A stretch of DNA of 64,000 nt from CAXMST01 sp963793415 (lineage in GTDB: Bacteria; Actinomycetota; Thermoleophilia; Solirubrobacterales; 70-9). A program made the translations under genes and the position numbers. The stretch covers positions 124,001 through 188,000 of the forward strand of contig CAWCAC010000002.1 in assembly GCA_963793415.1 (NCBI GenBank). Reading direction: 5' to 3'. Under the pieces are notes generated by a model. That model was not told the origin of the DNA and searched no databases. It worked only from the letters and a program-made list of their open reading frames with translations. Shown piece by piece: positions 18,834 to 27,992 of the stretch. Position 1 is the stretch's first letter, and the number at the start of each line of letters is the position of its first letter.

Positions 18834-19825
18834 TCGTATCTCACCCTCGGATCGAGATAGGCATAGGCGATGTCGACCACCAGGTTCAAGGTGACGATGA
18901 AGAAGGCGCCGAACAGGGTGATGCCCTGGATCATCGGCAGGTCGCTGCGCTTGATCGCGTTGAAGGTCTCGGCGCCGATGCCGGGGATGTTGAAGACGGT
19001 CTCGGTGAGGATCGCGTTGCCGGCGAGCAGCACGGCGACGTCGAGGCCGAGCAGGGTGACGATCGGCGTGATCGCGCTGCGCAGCGCGTGGTGCATGATC
19101 ACGCTCCTCTCGGGCACGCCCTTCGCCCGCGCCGTGCGGATGTAGTCCTCGTCCATCACCTCGAGCATCTGCGAGCGCAGATATCGGGCGTAGATCGCCG
19201 CAGTCGCCGCGGCCAGGACCATCCACGGCAGCAGCATCGAGGCGCACTTGGCGATGAAGGTGTCGGCCTCCGCGTAGCTGCCGATGCCGGGGAAGATCGG
19301 GATCAGGCCGACGTCCTGGGCGAACAGGTAGAGGGCGACGAGCCCGAGCCAGAAGACGGGCGCGGAGATGAAGATCAGCGTGGTGATCATCGTCGTCCGG
19401 TCGAGCAGCGAGCGGCGCTTGACGGCGGAGATGATCCCGACCGGAATCGCGACCGCCATCCAGACGACGACCGCGCCCGCGACGAGCAGCGCCGTCGCCG
19501 GCAGGTCGGAGAAGATCACGTCCTTGACGTCGGCATTCGACTGGTAGCTGCGGCCGAGGTAGAGGGGGCCGGTGGCGTCGGTGCCGGGAAGGTCGAACGG
19601 GGTGAAGACGCCCTTCAGGTAGATCCAGAACTGGGTCAGGATCGATTTGTCGAGCCCGAGCGATTCGCGGATCGCGGCGATCTGATCGGCGTTCGCCTGA
19701 CGCCCGGCGCGGAGCTGCGCGGGGTCGGCCGAGGGGAAGACGTAGAAGAGCACGAAGACGACGCCGCTGACGACGACGAGCAGGAACAGGGCCCAGAGCA
19801 GCCTTCGTGTGATGTAGCGAGCCAT
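18830..19825 (-). CDS. Peptide ABC transporter permease (OppB/DppB type)
   Basis: Permease of 331 residues with six predicted membrane spans. The N-terminus MARYITRRLLWALFLLVVVSG is typical of OppB/DppB. The cytoplasmic EAA-like loop that contacts the ATPase is in DEDYIRTARAKGVPERSVIMHHALR. It forms the translocation pore with the OppC-type protein. The stop overlaps the start of the OppD-type gene. About 95 nt with a strong hairpin separate it from the substrate-binding-protein gene upstream. Confidence 0.93.
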   Translation of the reverse strand: MARYITRRLLWALFLLVVVSGVVFVLFYVFPSADPAQLRAGRQANADQIAAIRESLGLDKSILTQFWIYLKGVFTPFDLPGTDATGPLYLGRSYQSNADVKDVIFSDLPATALLVAGAVVVWMAVAIPVGIISAVKRRSLLDRTTMITTLIFISAPVFWLGLVALYLFAQDVGLIPIFPGIGSYAEADTFIAKCASMLLPWMVLAAATAAIYARYLRSQMLEVMDEDYIRTARAKGVPERSVIMHHALRSAITPIVTLLGLDVAVLLAGNAILTETVFNIPGIGAETFNAIKRSDLPMIQGITLFGAFFIVTLNLVVDIAYAYLDPRVRYE

Positions 19826-19858
19826 AGGAAGTAGGGGAGGTGGTGGTGCGGGCAGGGA

Positions 19859-19888
19859 CCCCCTCGCCGCCGGCGGGCGACGAGGGGG
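19859..19888 (-). terminator. Hairpin between binding-protein and permease genes
   Basis: CCCCCTCG (19859-19866) pairs with CGAGGGGG (19881-19888); the loop contains a further CCGCC/GGCGG pair. It sits directly after the binding-protein gene in the transcription direction. Such a structure often lets the binding protein be made in excess by partial termination or by protecting the upstream mRNA. That role is inferred. Confidence 0.5.
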
Positions 19889-19920
19889 CTTTCCCTTTCC
19901 GTTCGTTCAGGCGCCTGTGC

Positions 19921-21738
19921 CTATCCCTTCAGCGACGTGTAGGCGAGATCCCAGTTCGCGTTGAACTTGTTGATCACGCCGGCGACGTCAGCCGACTGGA
20001 TGTTCGCCTGGTCATCCCAGATGTAGGGAATCGCAGGAGCCTGCTCGGAGATCATCGTGTCGACCTCACCCCAGGCCTTGTTGCGCTCATCGAGATCGTC
20101 GATCAACGTGGCGTCGTTGATCGCCTTGTTGACCTCCGGAACGTTGAGCTGCGGCCAGTTGGAGTTGTTCTCCGGGACCACGTTCTCACCGTTGAACGTC
20201 GGGTCGAGCATCGACTGACCATCGTTGAAGTCCTTCAGCCAGCCCACATTCGGACACACCGGCGGTGCGTTCGAGGGGGTGCTGCAGAACTTCGTGTACA
20301 TGATGTCGTGCGTGACCTTCTGGTAGTTGACGTCGAAGCCGAGCTCCTCGAGCTGACTCTCCGCCACCGCCGCGGTGTCCGATCCGGGAGGCGAGTCGTC
20401 GCCGACCATCACGATCTTGCAGTCGGCGCCTTCGCACTTACCGCTGTCGTAACCGGCCTTCTTCATGTACTCGGCGGCGAGCTCCATGTCGCCGTCCGGG
20501 TTCGCGAGGAAGTCCAGATCCGGACCCTCCAGGCCGCCGGCCTCCTCGAAGCCGGGGAAGTCCGGCGGGAGGTAGTGGCTCGCCACCGGACCGGTGAGCT
20601 CGCCACCGCGCGTGTTGCGCAGGTCGGTGCGGTTCGCTGCGGCGATCACGGCCTTGCGGACGTTGATGTCGTCGAACGGCGCCATCTGCGTGTTCAGGGC
20701 GATGTAGCGGTTGCCACCGCTCGGGGTCAGTGTCAGCTGACCCTCCTCACCTTCCTGAGCGGCCTGCTTGATGGCGGACGGCGGCGTCGTGAAGTCGCCG
20801 TTGACCATCGCGCTTCCCTCGAGCACCTTCTTCGACGCGGAAACCGTGTCGGCGAAGCCCTCCTGGAACGTGATCTCGTCGAGATACGCCGGCCGGAAGT
20901 CAGCGTCGCTGGCCTCCCAGTTCGGGTTCCGGATCAGGTGGATCTCCTTGTTCGGCGTGTAGCCGGTGAGCTCACCCGTCTTCGGGTCGTTCTCGATCAT
21001 GTACGGACCGGTCGAGACCTGGTTCTCACCGTAGGTCGACGGGTTCTCGGCGTCGAACTCCTTCGCGTACTCCTCCGGAATCGGTGCGCTGACCGGGAGT
21101 GAGAGAGCACCCATGACGCCGATCGACGTCGTGTTGGTGAGATCGATCTCGAGCGTCGTGTCGTCGACGGCCTTGATCCCGGAGATGTCAGGCGCGCCCC
21201 CGGTGGGGTTGTCCTGGGCCTCCTTGACCGCCTCGTCGATGCCCTCGACGCCGGCCAGGTATGTCTGCACGTAGCCGTTCGGCACGCCAGGGAGCAGCGA
21301 GCGCTCGATCGCGTACTTGACGTCATCCGCGGTCGCGGCACGATCGACGGGCGGCGAGTACATGACGTCGTCCCGCAGCGTGTAGGTGATCGTCTTGCCG
21401 TCCTCTGACACCGTCGGCTCCTCGGACGCCAGCAGCGGCGTGGGCTGCTCGACGTCGTCCGGGGCCCAGCCGACCAGGCCGGACTGCGTGGCCGCGCTGA
21501 CCATGTAGGAGAACTGGTAGTACTGCGCGCCCGGGTCGATGTAGTCGACATCGCTGGCCGCGATGACCGTCAGGTCTCCGCCCTGCTGAGCGTCGCTTGG
21601 CGCCTCCGTGGGCGCGGTGTACTTCGCTTGCTCCTCATCGACGCTGCTCGAGTCGTTGTCGCTGCCACAGGCAGCGAATACGAGCGCGGCGATCACGAGC
21701 GTTCCGGGGATCAGTGCCCGGAGCAACCTTCGTCGCAT
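19921..21738 (-). CDS. Peptide-binding lipoprotein (OppA/DppA, SBP family 5)
   Basis: Extracytoplasmic substrate-binding protein of 605 residues that delivers peptides or similar solutes to the permeases. The start has AAAGGA 6 nt upstream and begins MRRRLLRAL, followed by a hydrophobic signal and a lipobox ending AAC with Cys24 as the lipid site; Phe at -3 is slightly atypical. The mature protein shows family-5 features such as TYTLRDDVMYSPP-like and VRKAVIAAANR segments. The longer reading frame upstream is ignored because it runs back into the permease gene. In the operon it lies second, after the OppC-type permease. Confidence 0.93.
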   Translation of the reverse strand: MRRRLLRALIPGTLVIAALVFAACGSDNDSSSVDEEQAKYTAPTEAPSDAQQGGDLTVIAASDVDYIDPGAQYYQFSYMVSAATQSGLVGWAPDDVEQPTPLLASEEPTVSEDGKTITYTLRDDVMYSPPVDRAATADDVKYAIERSLLPGVPNGYVQTYLAGVEGIDEAVKEAQDNPTGGAPDISGIKAVDDTTLEIDLTNTTSIGVMGALSLPVSAPIPEEYAKEFDAENPSTYGENQVSTGPYMIENDPKTGELTGYTPNKEIHLIRNPNWEASDADFRPAYLDEITFQEGFADTVSASKKVLEGSAMVNGDFTTPPSAIKQAAQEGEEGQLTLTPSGGNRYIALNTQMAPFDDINVRKAVIAAANRTDLRNTRGGELTGPVASHYLPPDFPGFEEAGGLEGPDLDFLANPDGDMELAAEYMKKAGYDSGKCEGADCKIVMVGDDSPPGSDTAAVAESQLEELGFDVNYQKVTHDIMYTKFCSTPSNAPPVCPNVGWLKDFNDGQSMLDPTFNGENVVPENNSNWPQLNVPEVNKAINDATLIDDLDERNKAWGEVDTMISEQAPAIPYIWDDQANIQSADVAGVINKFNANWDLAYTSLKG

Positions 21739-21794
21739 GATTGTTCCTTTCGAATCGTGATTCGGGCTCGGGGCCCGTTTTGCCTTGATTCCAC

Positions 21795-22901
21795 TCAAGC
21801 TGTCTCGATCGCCTCGTCCTGCGGGGCGGCCTTCTTCCTCTTGGCCTTGCGTTGGCCGACTCGCGCGCGACGGCTCGAGCGCGGGTCGAGCGCGTCCTGC
21901 ATCGCGTCGCCGACGAAGTTGAAGGCCAGGACGGTGAGGACGATGGCGAGGCCAGGGAAGAGCATGAACCACCATGCGGTGGAGAAGATCGACGTCGCCT
22001 CGGAGATCATCTGGCCCCAGCTCGGCTGGTCGGTGACGCCGACGCCGAGGAACGAGAGCGCCGCCTCGTAGAGGATCACCTGCGGGATCAGAACCGAGGC
22101 GTAGACGATGATCGGCGCCATCAGGTTCGGCAACAGCTCGCGAAAGATGATCCGCGAGTTCTTGGCGCCGATCGCGCGCGAGGACTCGATGAACTCCTTC
22201 TCACGCAGCGATAGGACCTGGCCGCGGACGATCCGCGCCATGTAAGTCCAGCTCGTGAACGCGATCACGAAGATGACGACCCCGAGCCCCGGTTTGATCA
22301 GCCCGCCGAGGCAGCCCGAGCCACCACCGCTCGTCTGGCCGAGCGTGCAGGCGGCGGCGAGGCCGGTCGCGAGCAGCAGGTAGGGGATCGCGAGCAGCAC
22401 GTCGACGCTGCGCGAGATGATCGAGTCGACCCAGCCGCGGTAGAAGCCGGCGAGGAGGCCGGCGATGATTCCGAACAGGGTCGCGAGGAAGGTGGCGACG
22501 AAGGCGACGATCAGCGAGACGCGGGCGCCGTAGACCGTGCGCGAGAGCACGTCGCGGCCGAGCTGGTCGACTCCGAACCAGTGCTCCGACGAAGGCCCTG
22601 TCGGCGTCGCGTAGAACTGGTCGAGCGCCGCGGTGTCGCGGTAGTCGGGGTCCGGCGCTCCGAGCAACGAGGTGATCTGGGGGGCGAAGATCGCGATCAG
22701 CACTAGGAAGGCGATGAAGCCGAGCGAGGCGAGCGCCAGCTTGTCGTCGCGGAACCGGCGCCAGAACAGCTGCCAGGGCGAGCGGCCGAAGTCCTCGGAA
22801 ACCTCGCCGATCAGCTCAGCCGAGGCTCCCACCGGCGTGACGCCGGCGTCCATGTCCTCCGATGCCCCCACCGCACCTTGACGGTCGGTGTCCAAACTCA
22901 T
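21795..22901 (-). CDS. Peptide ABC transporter permease (OppC/DppC type), first gene of operon
   Basis: Permease of 368 residues. ATG at 22901 follows AGGAAG closely; the upstream extension of the frame is not needed. The N-terminal OppC segment (WQLFWRRFRDDKLALASLGF) precedes the first span. The periplasmic motif HWFGVDQLGRDVLSRTVYGA and the ATPase-contact loop KEFIESSRAIGAKNSRIIFR are typical of OppC. The C-terminus is basic (RKAKRKKAA). Having OppC first and followed by the binding protein (C-A-B-D-F) is not the common A-B-C-D-F order. Confidence 0.93.
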   Translation of the reverse strand: MSLDTDRQGAVGASEDMDAGVTPVGASAELIGEVSEDFGRSPWQLFWRRFRDDKLALASLGFIAFLVLIAIFAPQITSLLGAPDPDYRDTAALDQFYATPTGPSSEHWFGVDQLGRDVLSRTVYGARVSLIVAFVATFLATLFGIIAGLLAGFYRGWVDSIISRSVDVLLAIPYLLLATGLAAACTLGQTSGGGSGCLGGLIKPGLGVVIFVIAFTSWTYMARIVRGQVLSLREKEFIESSRAIGAKNSRIIFRELLPNLMAPIIVYASVLIPQVILYEAALSFLGVGVTDQPSWGQMISEATSIFSTAWWFMLFPGLAIVLTVLAFNFVGDAMQDALDPRSSRRARVGQRKAKRKKAAPQDEAIETA

Positions 22902-22982
22902 CACTTCCTGCGGGCATACAGCACCCGCTTTCCTGACCCTGTCCCAGCCCTCCAGCCGGAACCCGGCTGCAGCATAGGGAGT

Positions 22983-22988
22983 TACGAT
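22983..22988 (+). promoter_or_regulatory. Candidate -10 box of the SDR gene (TACGAT)
   Basis: TACGAT ends 7 nt before the ATG at 22996. No clear -35 is visible. The divergent transporter operon starts at 22901, so the 94-nt gap should hold both promoters. Confidence 0.4.
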
Positions 22989-22995
22989 CCGGGAC

Positions 22996-23976
22996 ATGGC
23001 TTCCCTTCACATCCGCCGCAGGCTGGCGCACATGATGAATCTGCCGACCGCGGTCTCGGAGCGACACCTGCCGCTCCCGATCGCCGAGGCGGTCGGGCGG
23101 ATCCGCGGCGAGAGCCTGGAGCGCGCCGTCGCCGGCAAGCGCGTGATGGTGACCGGCGCCTCCTCCGGGATCGGCGAGGCGACGGCACTACAGATCGGTC
23201 GCGCCGGCGGCCACGTGCTGCTCGTCGCGCGCTCGCAGTCGAAGCTCGAGGACGTTGCCGCCCAGGTCGTCGAGCACGGCGGCACCGCCTCGATCCATCC
23301 GGCCGATCTCTCGAGCGAGGAGGAGCTCGCGTCGATGACGTCGGCCGTGCTCGCCGAGCACGGCGGCGTCGACATCCTGATCAACAACGCGGGACGCTCG
23401 ATCCGGCGCTCGATCAAGTTCTCCTACGACCGCCAGCACGACTTCCAGCGGACGATGGAGCTCAACTACCTGGGCCCGGTCCGGCTCGCGCTCGCCTTCC
23501 TGCCGGGGATGAGCGAGGAGGGCTTCGGCCACATCATCAACGTCTCCTCGGCCTCGGTCCAGGTGCGGACGCCGCGCTTCGCCGCCTACACCGCCTCGAA
23601 GGCCGCGCTCGACGCCTTCAGCGACTGCGCCGCCGCCGAGTACTCGCACAAGGGGATCCGCTTCACGACCGTCTCGATGCCGCTGGTGCGGACGCCGATG
23701 ATCGCGCCGACCGGCATCTACGCGAACTTCCCCTCGCTGAGCCCGACCGAAGCGGGCGACCGCGTCTGCAAGGCGATCACGCTGCGGCCGCGCAAGATCG
23801 GGACGCCTTACGGGCACCTCGTCGGCGCGATCGACGCCGTCGATCCGATCGCAATGGAGGCGATCCGCAACCGCGGCTACCGGATGTTCCCGGAGTCGGG
23901 CGGCGCCCCCGAGGGCACGGCGCCGGCCGAGGGCGAGCCCGAGGAGCCGACCCCGCCCCACCCCGCCGACGCCTAG
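22996..23976 (+). CDS. Short-chain dehydrogenase/reductase
   Basis: NAD(P)-dependent oxidoreductase of 326 residues. It has a Rossmann motif TGASSGIGEA near residues 52-61, NNAG in INNAGRS, the catalytic Ser in NVSSASV and YTASK near 197-201. It is longer than the usual 250 residues: about 45 residues precede the Rossmann fold, and an acidic Pro/Glu-rich tail follows. The long N-terminus resembles lipid-metabolism SDRs of actinobacteria, but the substrate is unknown. The stop is 38 nt before nuoI, which nevertheless seems to have its own promoter. Confidence 0.88.
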   Translation: MASLHIRRRLAHMMNLPTAVSERHLPLPIAEAVGRIRGESLERAVAGKRVMVTGASSGIGEATALQIGRAGGHVLLVARSQSKLEDVAAQVVEHGGTASIHPADLSSEEELASMTSAVLAEHGGVDILINNAGRSIRRSIKFSYDRQHDFQRTMELNYLGPVRLALAFLPGMSEEGFGHIINVSSASVQVRTPRFAAYTASKAALDAFSDCAAAEYSHKGIRFTTVSMPLVRTPMIAPTGIYANFPSLSPTEAGDRVCKAITLRPRKIGTPYGHLVGAIDAVDPIAMEAIRNRGYRMFPESGGAPEGTAPAEGEPEEPTPPHPADA

Positions 23977-23999
23977 GGCCGCCCGCCGTCGCGAACGCG

Positions 24000-24005
24000 T
24001 AGGAT
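24000..24005 (+). promoter_or_regulatory. Candidate -10 box of nuoI (TAGGAT)
   Basis: TAGGAT ends 9 nt before the nuoI ATG, exactly as at nuoJ (35617-35622). The shared hexamer and spacing suggest the split nuo pieces use the same kind of promoter and leaderless messages. Confidence 0.5.
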
Positions 24006-24014
24006 CGGACGCCG

Positions 24015-24608
24015 ATGGAGAACGGATCCGGCAGTGGGACGACCGACGGGGCGAACGGCGCGCAGGCCGCCGAGTTCCCCTATCTGAAGGACGGCTCCTA
24101 CGTCGCCGTCCAGCGCGGTCCCGACGCGGGCGGGCCGGGCGGCGCCGTGCGCGCCTTCGGCGAGACGCTGCGCGGGCTGAAGACGACCTTCGCCCGGATC
24201 GTCGAGGGGCCGGTGACGATCCAGTACCCGGAGGAGAAGACGCCGGTCTACCCGCGGTTCCGCGGACGCCACAAGCTGCACAAGTTCGAGGACACGGGGC
24301 TGGAGAAGTGCGTCGGCTGCTCGCTCTGCGCCGCAGCCTGCCCCGCCGACTGCATCCGCGTCGTCGCCGCCGAGAACGACCCCGACAACCGCGTCTCCGC
24401 CGGCGAGCGCTACGCGGCCGTCTACGAGATCAACCTGAGCCGCTGCATCTTCTGCGGCTACTGCGAAGTCGCCTGTCCGTTCGACGCGATCACGATGGGC
24501 CACGAGTACGAGATGGCGGACTACAACCGCGGCGATCTGATCTTCACCAAGGAGATGCTGCTCGCCGAGCCGATCGTGAAGGCGCCGCTGCGCAACGAGG
24601 GCGAGTAG
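24015..24608 (+). CDS. nuoI: NADH-quinone oxidoreductase subunit I (two 4Fe-4S clusters)
   Basis: Ferredoxin-like complex I subunit of 197 residues carrying clusters N6a and N6b between NuoG and NuoB. Both cysteine sets are complete: CVGCSLCAAACP near residues 97-108 and CIFCGYCEVACP near 141-152. The amphipathic segment GLKTTFARIVEGPVTIQYPE before them is the usual membrane-contact helix. The first 45 residues are a Gly/Ser/Asp-rich extension. It stands alone, 7.7 kb downstream of nuoH and 11 kb upstream of nuoJ, though still in the same direction and canonical order. Confidence 0.96.
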   Translation: MENGSGSGTTDGANGAQAAEFPYLKDGSYVAVQRGPDAGGPGGAVRAFGETLRGLKTTFARIVEGPVTIQYPEEKTPVYPRFRGRHKLHKFEDTGLEKCVGCSLCAAACPADCIRVVAAENDPDNRVSAGERYAAVYEINLSRCIFCGYCEVACPFDAITMGHEYEMADYNRGDLIFTKEMLLAEPIVKAPLRNEGE

Positions 24609-24644
24609 CCCTTCCCGGGGAAGCGGGGCCCCGGGGCTCCGCGC

Positions 24645-24671
24645 TTGACAGGCACCGGCGGTGGGTAAGGC
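24645..24671 (+). promoter_or_regulatory. Candidate promoter of the HAD gene
   Basis: TTGACA (24645-24650) is a perfect -35. A weaker TAAGGC (24666-24671) lies 15 nt on and ends 6 nt before the ATG. The short spacer and last base of the -10 reduce confidence. Confidence 0.4.
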
Positions 24672-24677
24672 CCGCCC

Positions 24678-25340
24678 ATGCCCAAGATCGCTCTCCTCGA
24701 CGTCGACGGAACCCTGGTCGACTCCGTCTACCAGCACGCGCTGACCTGGCAGCGAGCACTCGCCCGCCATGGCTACGAGGTCCCCGCCTGGCGCTGTCAC
24801 CGCCACATCGGCATGGGCGGCGATCAGATCGTCACGGCGCTCGCCGGCGAGCAGGCGGAGCACGAGCACGGCGATGAGCTGCGCGAGCTCGAGGGCGAGC
24901 TGTTCGAGCAGGTACTGGACGAGGTCGAGACACTGCCGGGCGCGACCGAGCTGGTCGAGGCGCTCGCGGAACGCGGGCACGAGGTCGTGCTCGCCTCCTC
25001 GGCCGGGGCCGAGCAGGCCGAGAGCCACATCGACAAGCTCGGGATCCGCGAGCTGATCTCCGACTACACGACCTCGGCCGACGTCGAGGCGACCAAGCCG
25101 AAGCCGGATCTGATCAAGGCTGCGCTCGAGAAGGCCGACACGGACGCCGACGGTGCCGAGGCCGTCCTCGTCGGCGACTCGACCTGGGACATCGAGGCAG
25201 CGAAGCGGGCCGGAATCGAGACGGTCGGCCTGCTCAGCGGCGGCTTCTCGGAGAGCGAGCTGCGCGAGGCCGGAGCGATCGAGGTCTATCCCTCGCCGGT
25301 CGAGCTGCGCGAGGCGCTCGACGACAGCGTCCTCGGCTGA
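24678..25340 (+). CDS. HAD-superfamily phosphatase
   Basis: Hydrolase of 220 residues of the haloacid dehalogenase superfamily, phosphoglycolate-phosphatase-like branch. Motif I is LLDVDGTLVDS with nucleophile Asp8 and Asp10. Motif II is LASSAG near residue 111. Motif III is the Lys in ATKPKPDL. Motif IV is VLVGDSTWD. A helical cap (about residues 15-85) sits between motifs I and II, as in subfamily I enzymes. The substrate is probably a small phosphorylated metabolite but is not readable from sequence. Confidence 0.88.
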   Translation: MPKIALLDVDGTLVDSVYQHALTWQRALARHGYEVPAWRCHRHIGMGGDQIVTALAGEQAEHEHGDELRELEGELFEQVLDEVETLPGATELVEALAERGHEVVLASSAGAEQAESHIDKLGIRELISDYTTSADVEATKPKPDLIKAALEKADTDADGAEAVLVGDSTWDIEAAKRAGIETVGLLSGGFSESELREAGAIEVYPSPVELREALDDSVLG

Positions 25341-25450
25341 GCGGTCTGGGGCCGGAGGCGGGAGACGACGCACGCAGTCCGGGAAAACCCGCGCCGAAGC
25401 GCGGAGCGGCCCCGATGTGGGCCCGCGGGCGGGCGGCAACCATCGGGGGC

Positions 25451-25873
25451 ATGTCGATCCTCGCCTGCTCCTCATGCGGCGCGCGCAACCGGGTCGGGCC
25501 GATCCCGCGCGGAACCCCGCGCTGCGCCAAGTGCAAGCAGGCCCTGCCTTGGGTCGTCGACGCCGACGCTGAGACATTCGGTGAAGAGATCACGGCGTCC
25601 GTCCCGGTGCTGGTCGACTTCTGGGCGCCCTGGTGCGGGCCGTGCCGGATGGTCGCCCCGGCGCTGGCCGAGCTCGCCGCCCACCATGCCGGCCGGCTCA
25701 AGGTCGTCAAGCTGAACGTGGACGAGAGCCCCGGAACAGCTGCAACCTACGACGCGCGCTCGATCCCGCTGCTCGTCGTGATCGAGGACGGTGTCGAGGT
25801 CGACCGGATCGTCGGTGCGCAGCCGGCGGCGGTCCTCGAGCAGCGTCTGTTCCCCGAGCTCGCCGCGCGCTGA
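25451..25873 (+). CDS. trxC: Thioredoxin 2-type protein with N-terminal zinc ribbon
   Basis: Thioredoxin of 140 residues. The N-terminal CSSC (Cys6, Cys9) and CAKC (Cys25, Cys28) pairs form the zinc site that marks TrxC. The redox site WCGPC (Cys62, Cys65) and the cis-proline stretch SIPLLVV follow. It reduces disulfides in the cytoplasm, and TrxC proteins are often linked to oxidative stress. ATG at 25451 is chosen because the protein then begins MSILACSSCG, as usual; the ATG at 25415 adds 12 unneeded residues. It ends 22 nt from the convergent EF-G-like gene. Confidence 0.93.
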   Translation: MSILACSSCGARNRVGPIPRGTPRCAKCKQALPWVVDADAETFGEEITASVPVLVDFWAPWCGPCRMVAPALAELAAHHAGRLKVVKLNVDESPGTAATYDARSIPLLVVIEDGVEVDRIVGAQPAAVLEQRLFPELAAR

Positions 25874-25895
25874 GCCGAGCCGCGGGGCCGGCCGC

Positions 25896-27986
25896 TCAGG
25901 CGACCGCCGTCGCGCCGTCCTCGCGGGCGGCCGCGATCACCTTCTCGGCGAGATGCGCGGGGACCTCCTGGTTGTGGTCGAACTCGACCGTGTACTCGCC
26001 GCGGCCGCCGGTGATCGCGCGCAGCGCCGGCGCGTAGTCGAGGACGTCGGCCATCGGCACCTCGGCGACGATCTCGGTGCCGACGCCCTTCGGCTCCATC
26101 CCGAGCGGGTGGCCGCGGCGCGAGTTGAGATCGCCGATCACGTCGCCGACCGACTCGTTCGGGGCGCTGATCGTGAGCTTGACGATCGGCTCGAGCAACA
26201 CCGGTGAGGCCTTTGCCATCGCCTCCTTGAAGCCCATCGAGGCACAGATCTTGAAGGCGATCTCGGAGGAGTCGACCGTGTGGTGCTGGCCGTCGACGAG
26301 GTTGACGCGCACGTCGCGGACCGGGTAGCCGGCGAGCGTCCCGTGCTCCATCGCCTCGCGGATCCCCGCCTCGACCGCGGGCACGAAGCCGCCCGGCACG
26401 ACGCCGCCCTTGGTCCGGTCGGCGAACACGAGCCCGGTGCCCGGCTCCGCCGGCTCGATTTCGAGCGTGCAGTCGGCGAACTGGCCGCGGCCGCCGGACT
26501 GCTTCTTGAACCGGGAGCGGGCCGAGGCCGAGCCTCGGATCGCCTCGACGTAGGGAACCCGGGGCGGGTGCAGCTCGATCTCGACGCCGTAGCGGCTCCG
26601 CATCCGCTCGACGATCACCTCGACGTGGATCTGGGTCAGCCCGGCGATGATCTCCTCGCCGGTCTGGGCGTCGCGATGGATGTCGAGGGTCGGGTCCTCC
26701 TCGCGGAGGCGGCGCAGTGCCGCAACGGCCTTCTCCTCGTCCCCGCGGCTCTTCGGCTCGAACGCGAACGACATCACCGGGCTCGGGAACTCGAGTGCCG
26801 GCGCCGCCAGCTCGCGAGCCGACTCGCAGAGCAGGTCGCCGGCCTGCGTGCCCTTCAGCTTCGGGACGACGCCGATGTCTCCCGGCCCGAGGTCGTCCAC
26901 CTGCTCGAGCTTGCCGCCGCGGATCTCATAGAGCTGGCCGATCCGCTCGTGGGCGCCGCTGGTCACGTTCTCGACGGTCGAGTCGGCGGCCAGCGTGCCG
27001 GCCAGGATCCGGACCATGTTGAGGCGCCCCGCGAACTGGTCGGCGGTCGTCTTGAAGACCTGGACGACGAGCGCGCCATCCTCGTCGGGCTCGGTCGGGA
27101 CGGGCTCGCCCCCGGGCCCGATCAGCTCGCGGGCGCCGCGCATCGCCGGCGACGGCAGGTCCTCGATCAGCGCCTCGAGCAGGCGGCCGGTGCCGAGGTT
27201 GCGGGTCGCTACGCCACAGGTGACGGGGAACAGATGCCCCTCGGTGACGCCCCGCTTCAGGGCCGAGATGATCTCCTCGTGGCTGATCTCGGCGCCCTCG
27301 AGGTAGTGCTCCAGGAGCTCGTCCGAGTTCTCGGCGACCTCGTCCATCAGCTTCTCGCGGTACTCCTCAGCGAGCTCGGCGACCTCGTCGGGGATCTCCG
27401 CCTCGACCTCGCCGCCGCGGCCGTCGGAGTCGTGGATGTGAGCCTTCATGTCGATCAGGTCGACGACGCCGCGGACCTCGTGCTCGGCGGCGATCGGGAT
27501 CTCGGTGGCGACGACGTGCGGCCCGAACGCCGACTTCAGCGCCTCGAGCGTCGCGAAGAAGTCGGCGCGCTCGCGGTCGAGCATGTTGATGAAGACGAGC
27601 CGGGGCAGGCCGGCGTCGGCGGCCCGGTGCCAGAGGCGGTCGGTGCCGACCTCGACCCCGGAGACGGCGTTGACGACGAGCACCGCCGCGTCAGCGACCG
27701 AGAGCGCCGAAATCGCCTGGGCGATGAAGCTCGGCTCGCCCGGGGTGTCGATCACGTTCACCTTGCGGCCCTCGTGCTCGAAGGTCGCCGCGGCGGCGTC
27801 GATCGACATGCCGCGGGCGCGCTCGTCCTCGGCCGCGTCGCAGACCGTCGTCCCCTCCTCGACGCTGCCGACGCGATTGACGACGCCGGCCTCGAACAGC
27901 ATCGCCTCGCAGATCGAGGTCTTGCCGGCCCCGCGGTGGCCGATCAAGGCGACGTTCCGGATTCGGTCGGCCGGCTTGTGCGACAT
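25896..27986 (-). CDS. EF-G-like translation-factor GTPase (EF-G2 type)
   Basis: GTPase of 696 residues related to elongation factor G. G1 is GHRGAGKT near residues 17-24. G3 is DTPGEPSF, in place of the canonical DTPGH. G4 reads NMLD in FINMLDRERADF, against NKxD. The II-V domain layout of EF-G is complete, including the domain IV region (FADRTKGGVVPGGFVPAVEAGI). Divergent EF-G2 paralogues of this kind are found in actinobacteria and Thermotoga; their role is unclear and they generally do not replace EF-G. Loss of the G3 His suggests altered GTPase activation. Start supported by a -10 box 6 nt upstream. Confidence 0.9.
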   Translation of the reverse strand: MSHKPADRIRNVALIGHRGAGKTSICEAMLFEAGVVNRVGSVEEGTTVCDAAEDERARGMSIDAAAATFEHEGRKVNVIDTPGEPSFIAQAISALSVADAAVLVVNAVSGVEVGTDRLWHRAADAGLPRLVFINMLDRERADFFATLEALKSAFGPHVVATEIPIAAEHEVRGVVDLIDMKAHIHDSDGRGGEVEAEIPDEVAELAEEYREKLMDEVAENSDELLEHYLEGAEISHEEIISALKRGVTEGHLFPVTCGVATRNLGTGRLLEALIEDLPSPAMRGARELIGPGGEPVPTEPDEDGALVVQVFKTTADQFAGRLNMVRILAGTLAADSTVENVTSGAHERIGQLYEIRGGKLEQVDDLGPGDIGVVPKLKGTQAGDLLCESARELAAPALEFPSPVMSFAFEPKSRGDEEKAVAALRRLREEDPTLDIHRDAQTGEEIIAGLTQIHVEVIVERMRSRYGVEIELHPPRVPYVEAIRGSASARSRFKKQSGGRGQFADCTLEIEPAEPGTGLVFADRTKGGVVPGGFVPAVEAGIREAMEHGTLAGYPVRDVRVNLVDGQHHTVDSSEIAFKICASMGFKEAMAKASPVLLEPIVKLTISAPNESVGDVIGDLNSRRGHPLGMEPKGVGTEIVAEVPMADVLDYAPALRAITGGRGEYTVEFDHNQEVPAHLAEKVIAAAREDGATAVA

Positions 27987-27992
27987 GTTGCA

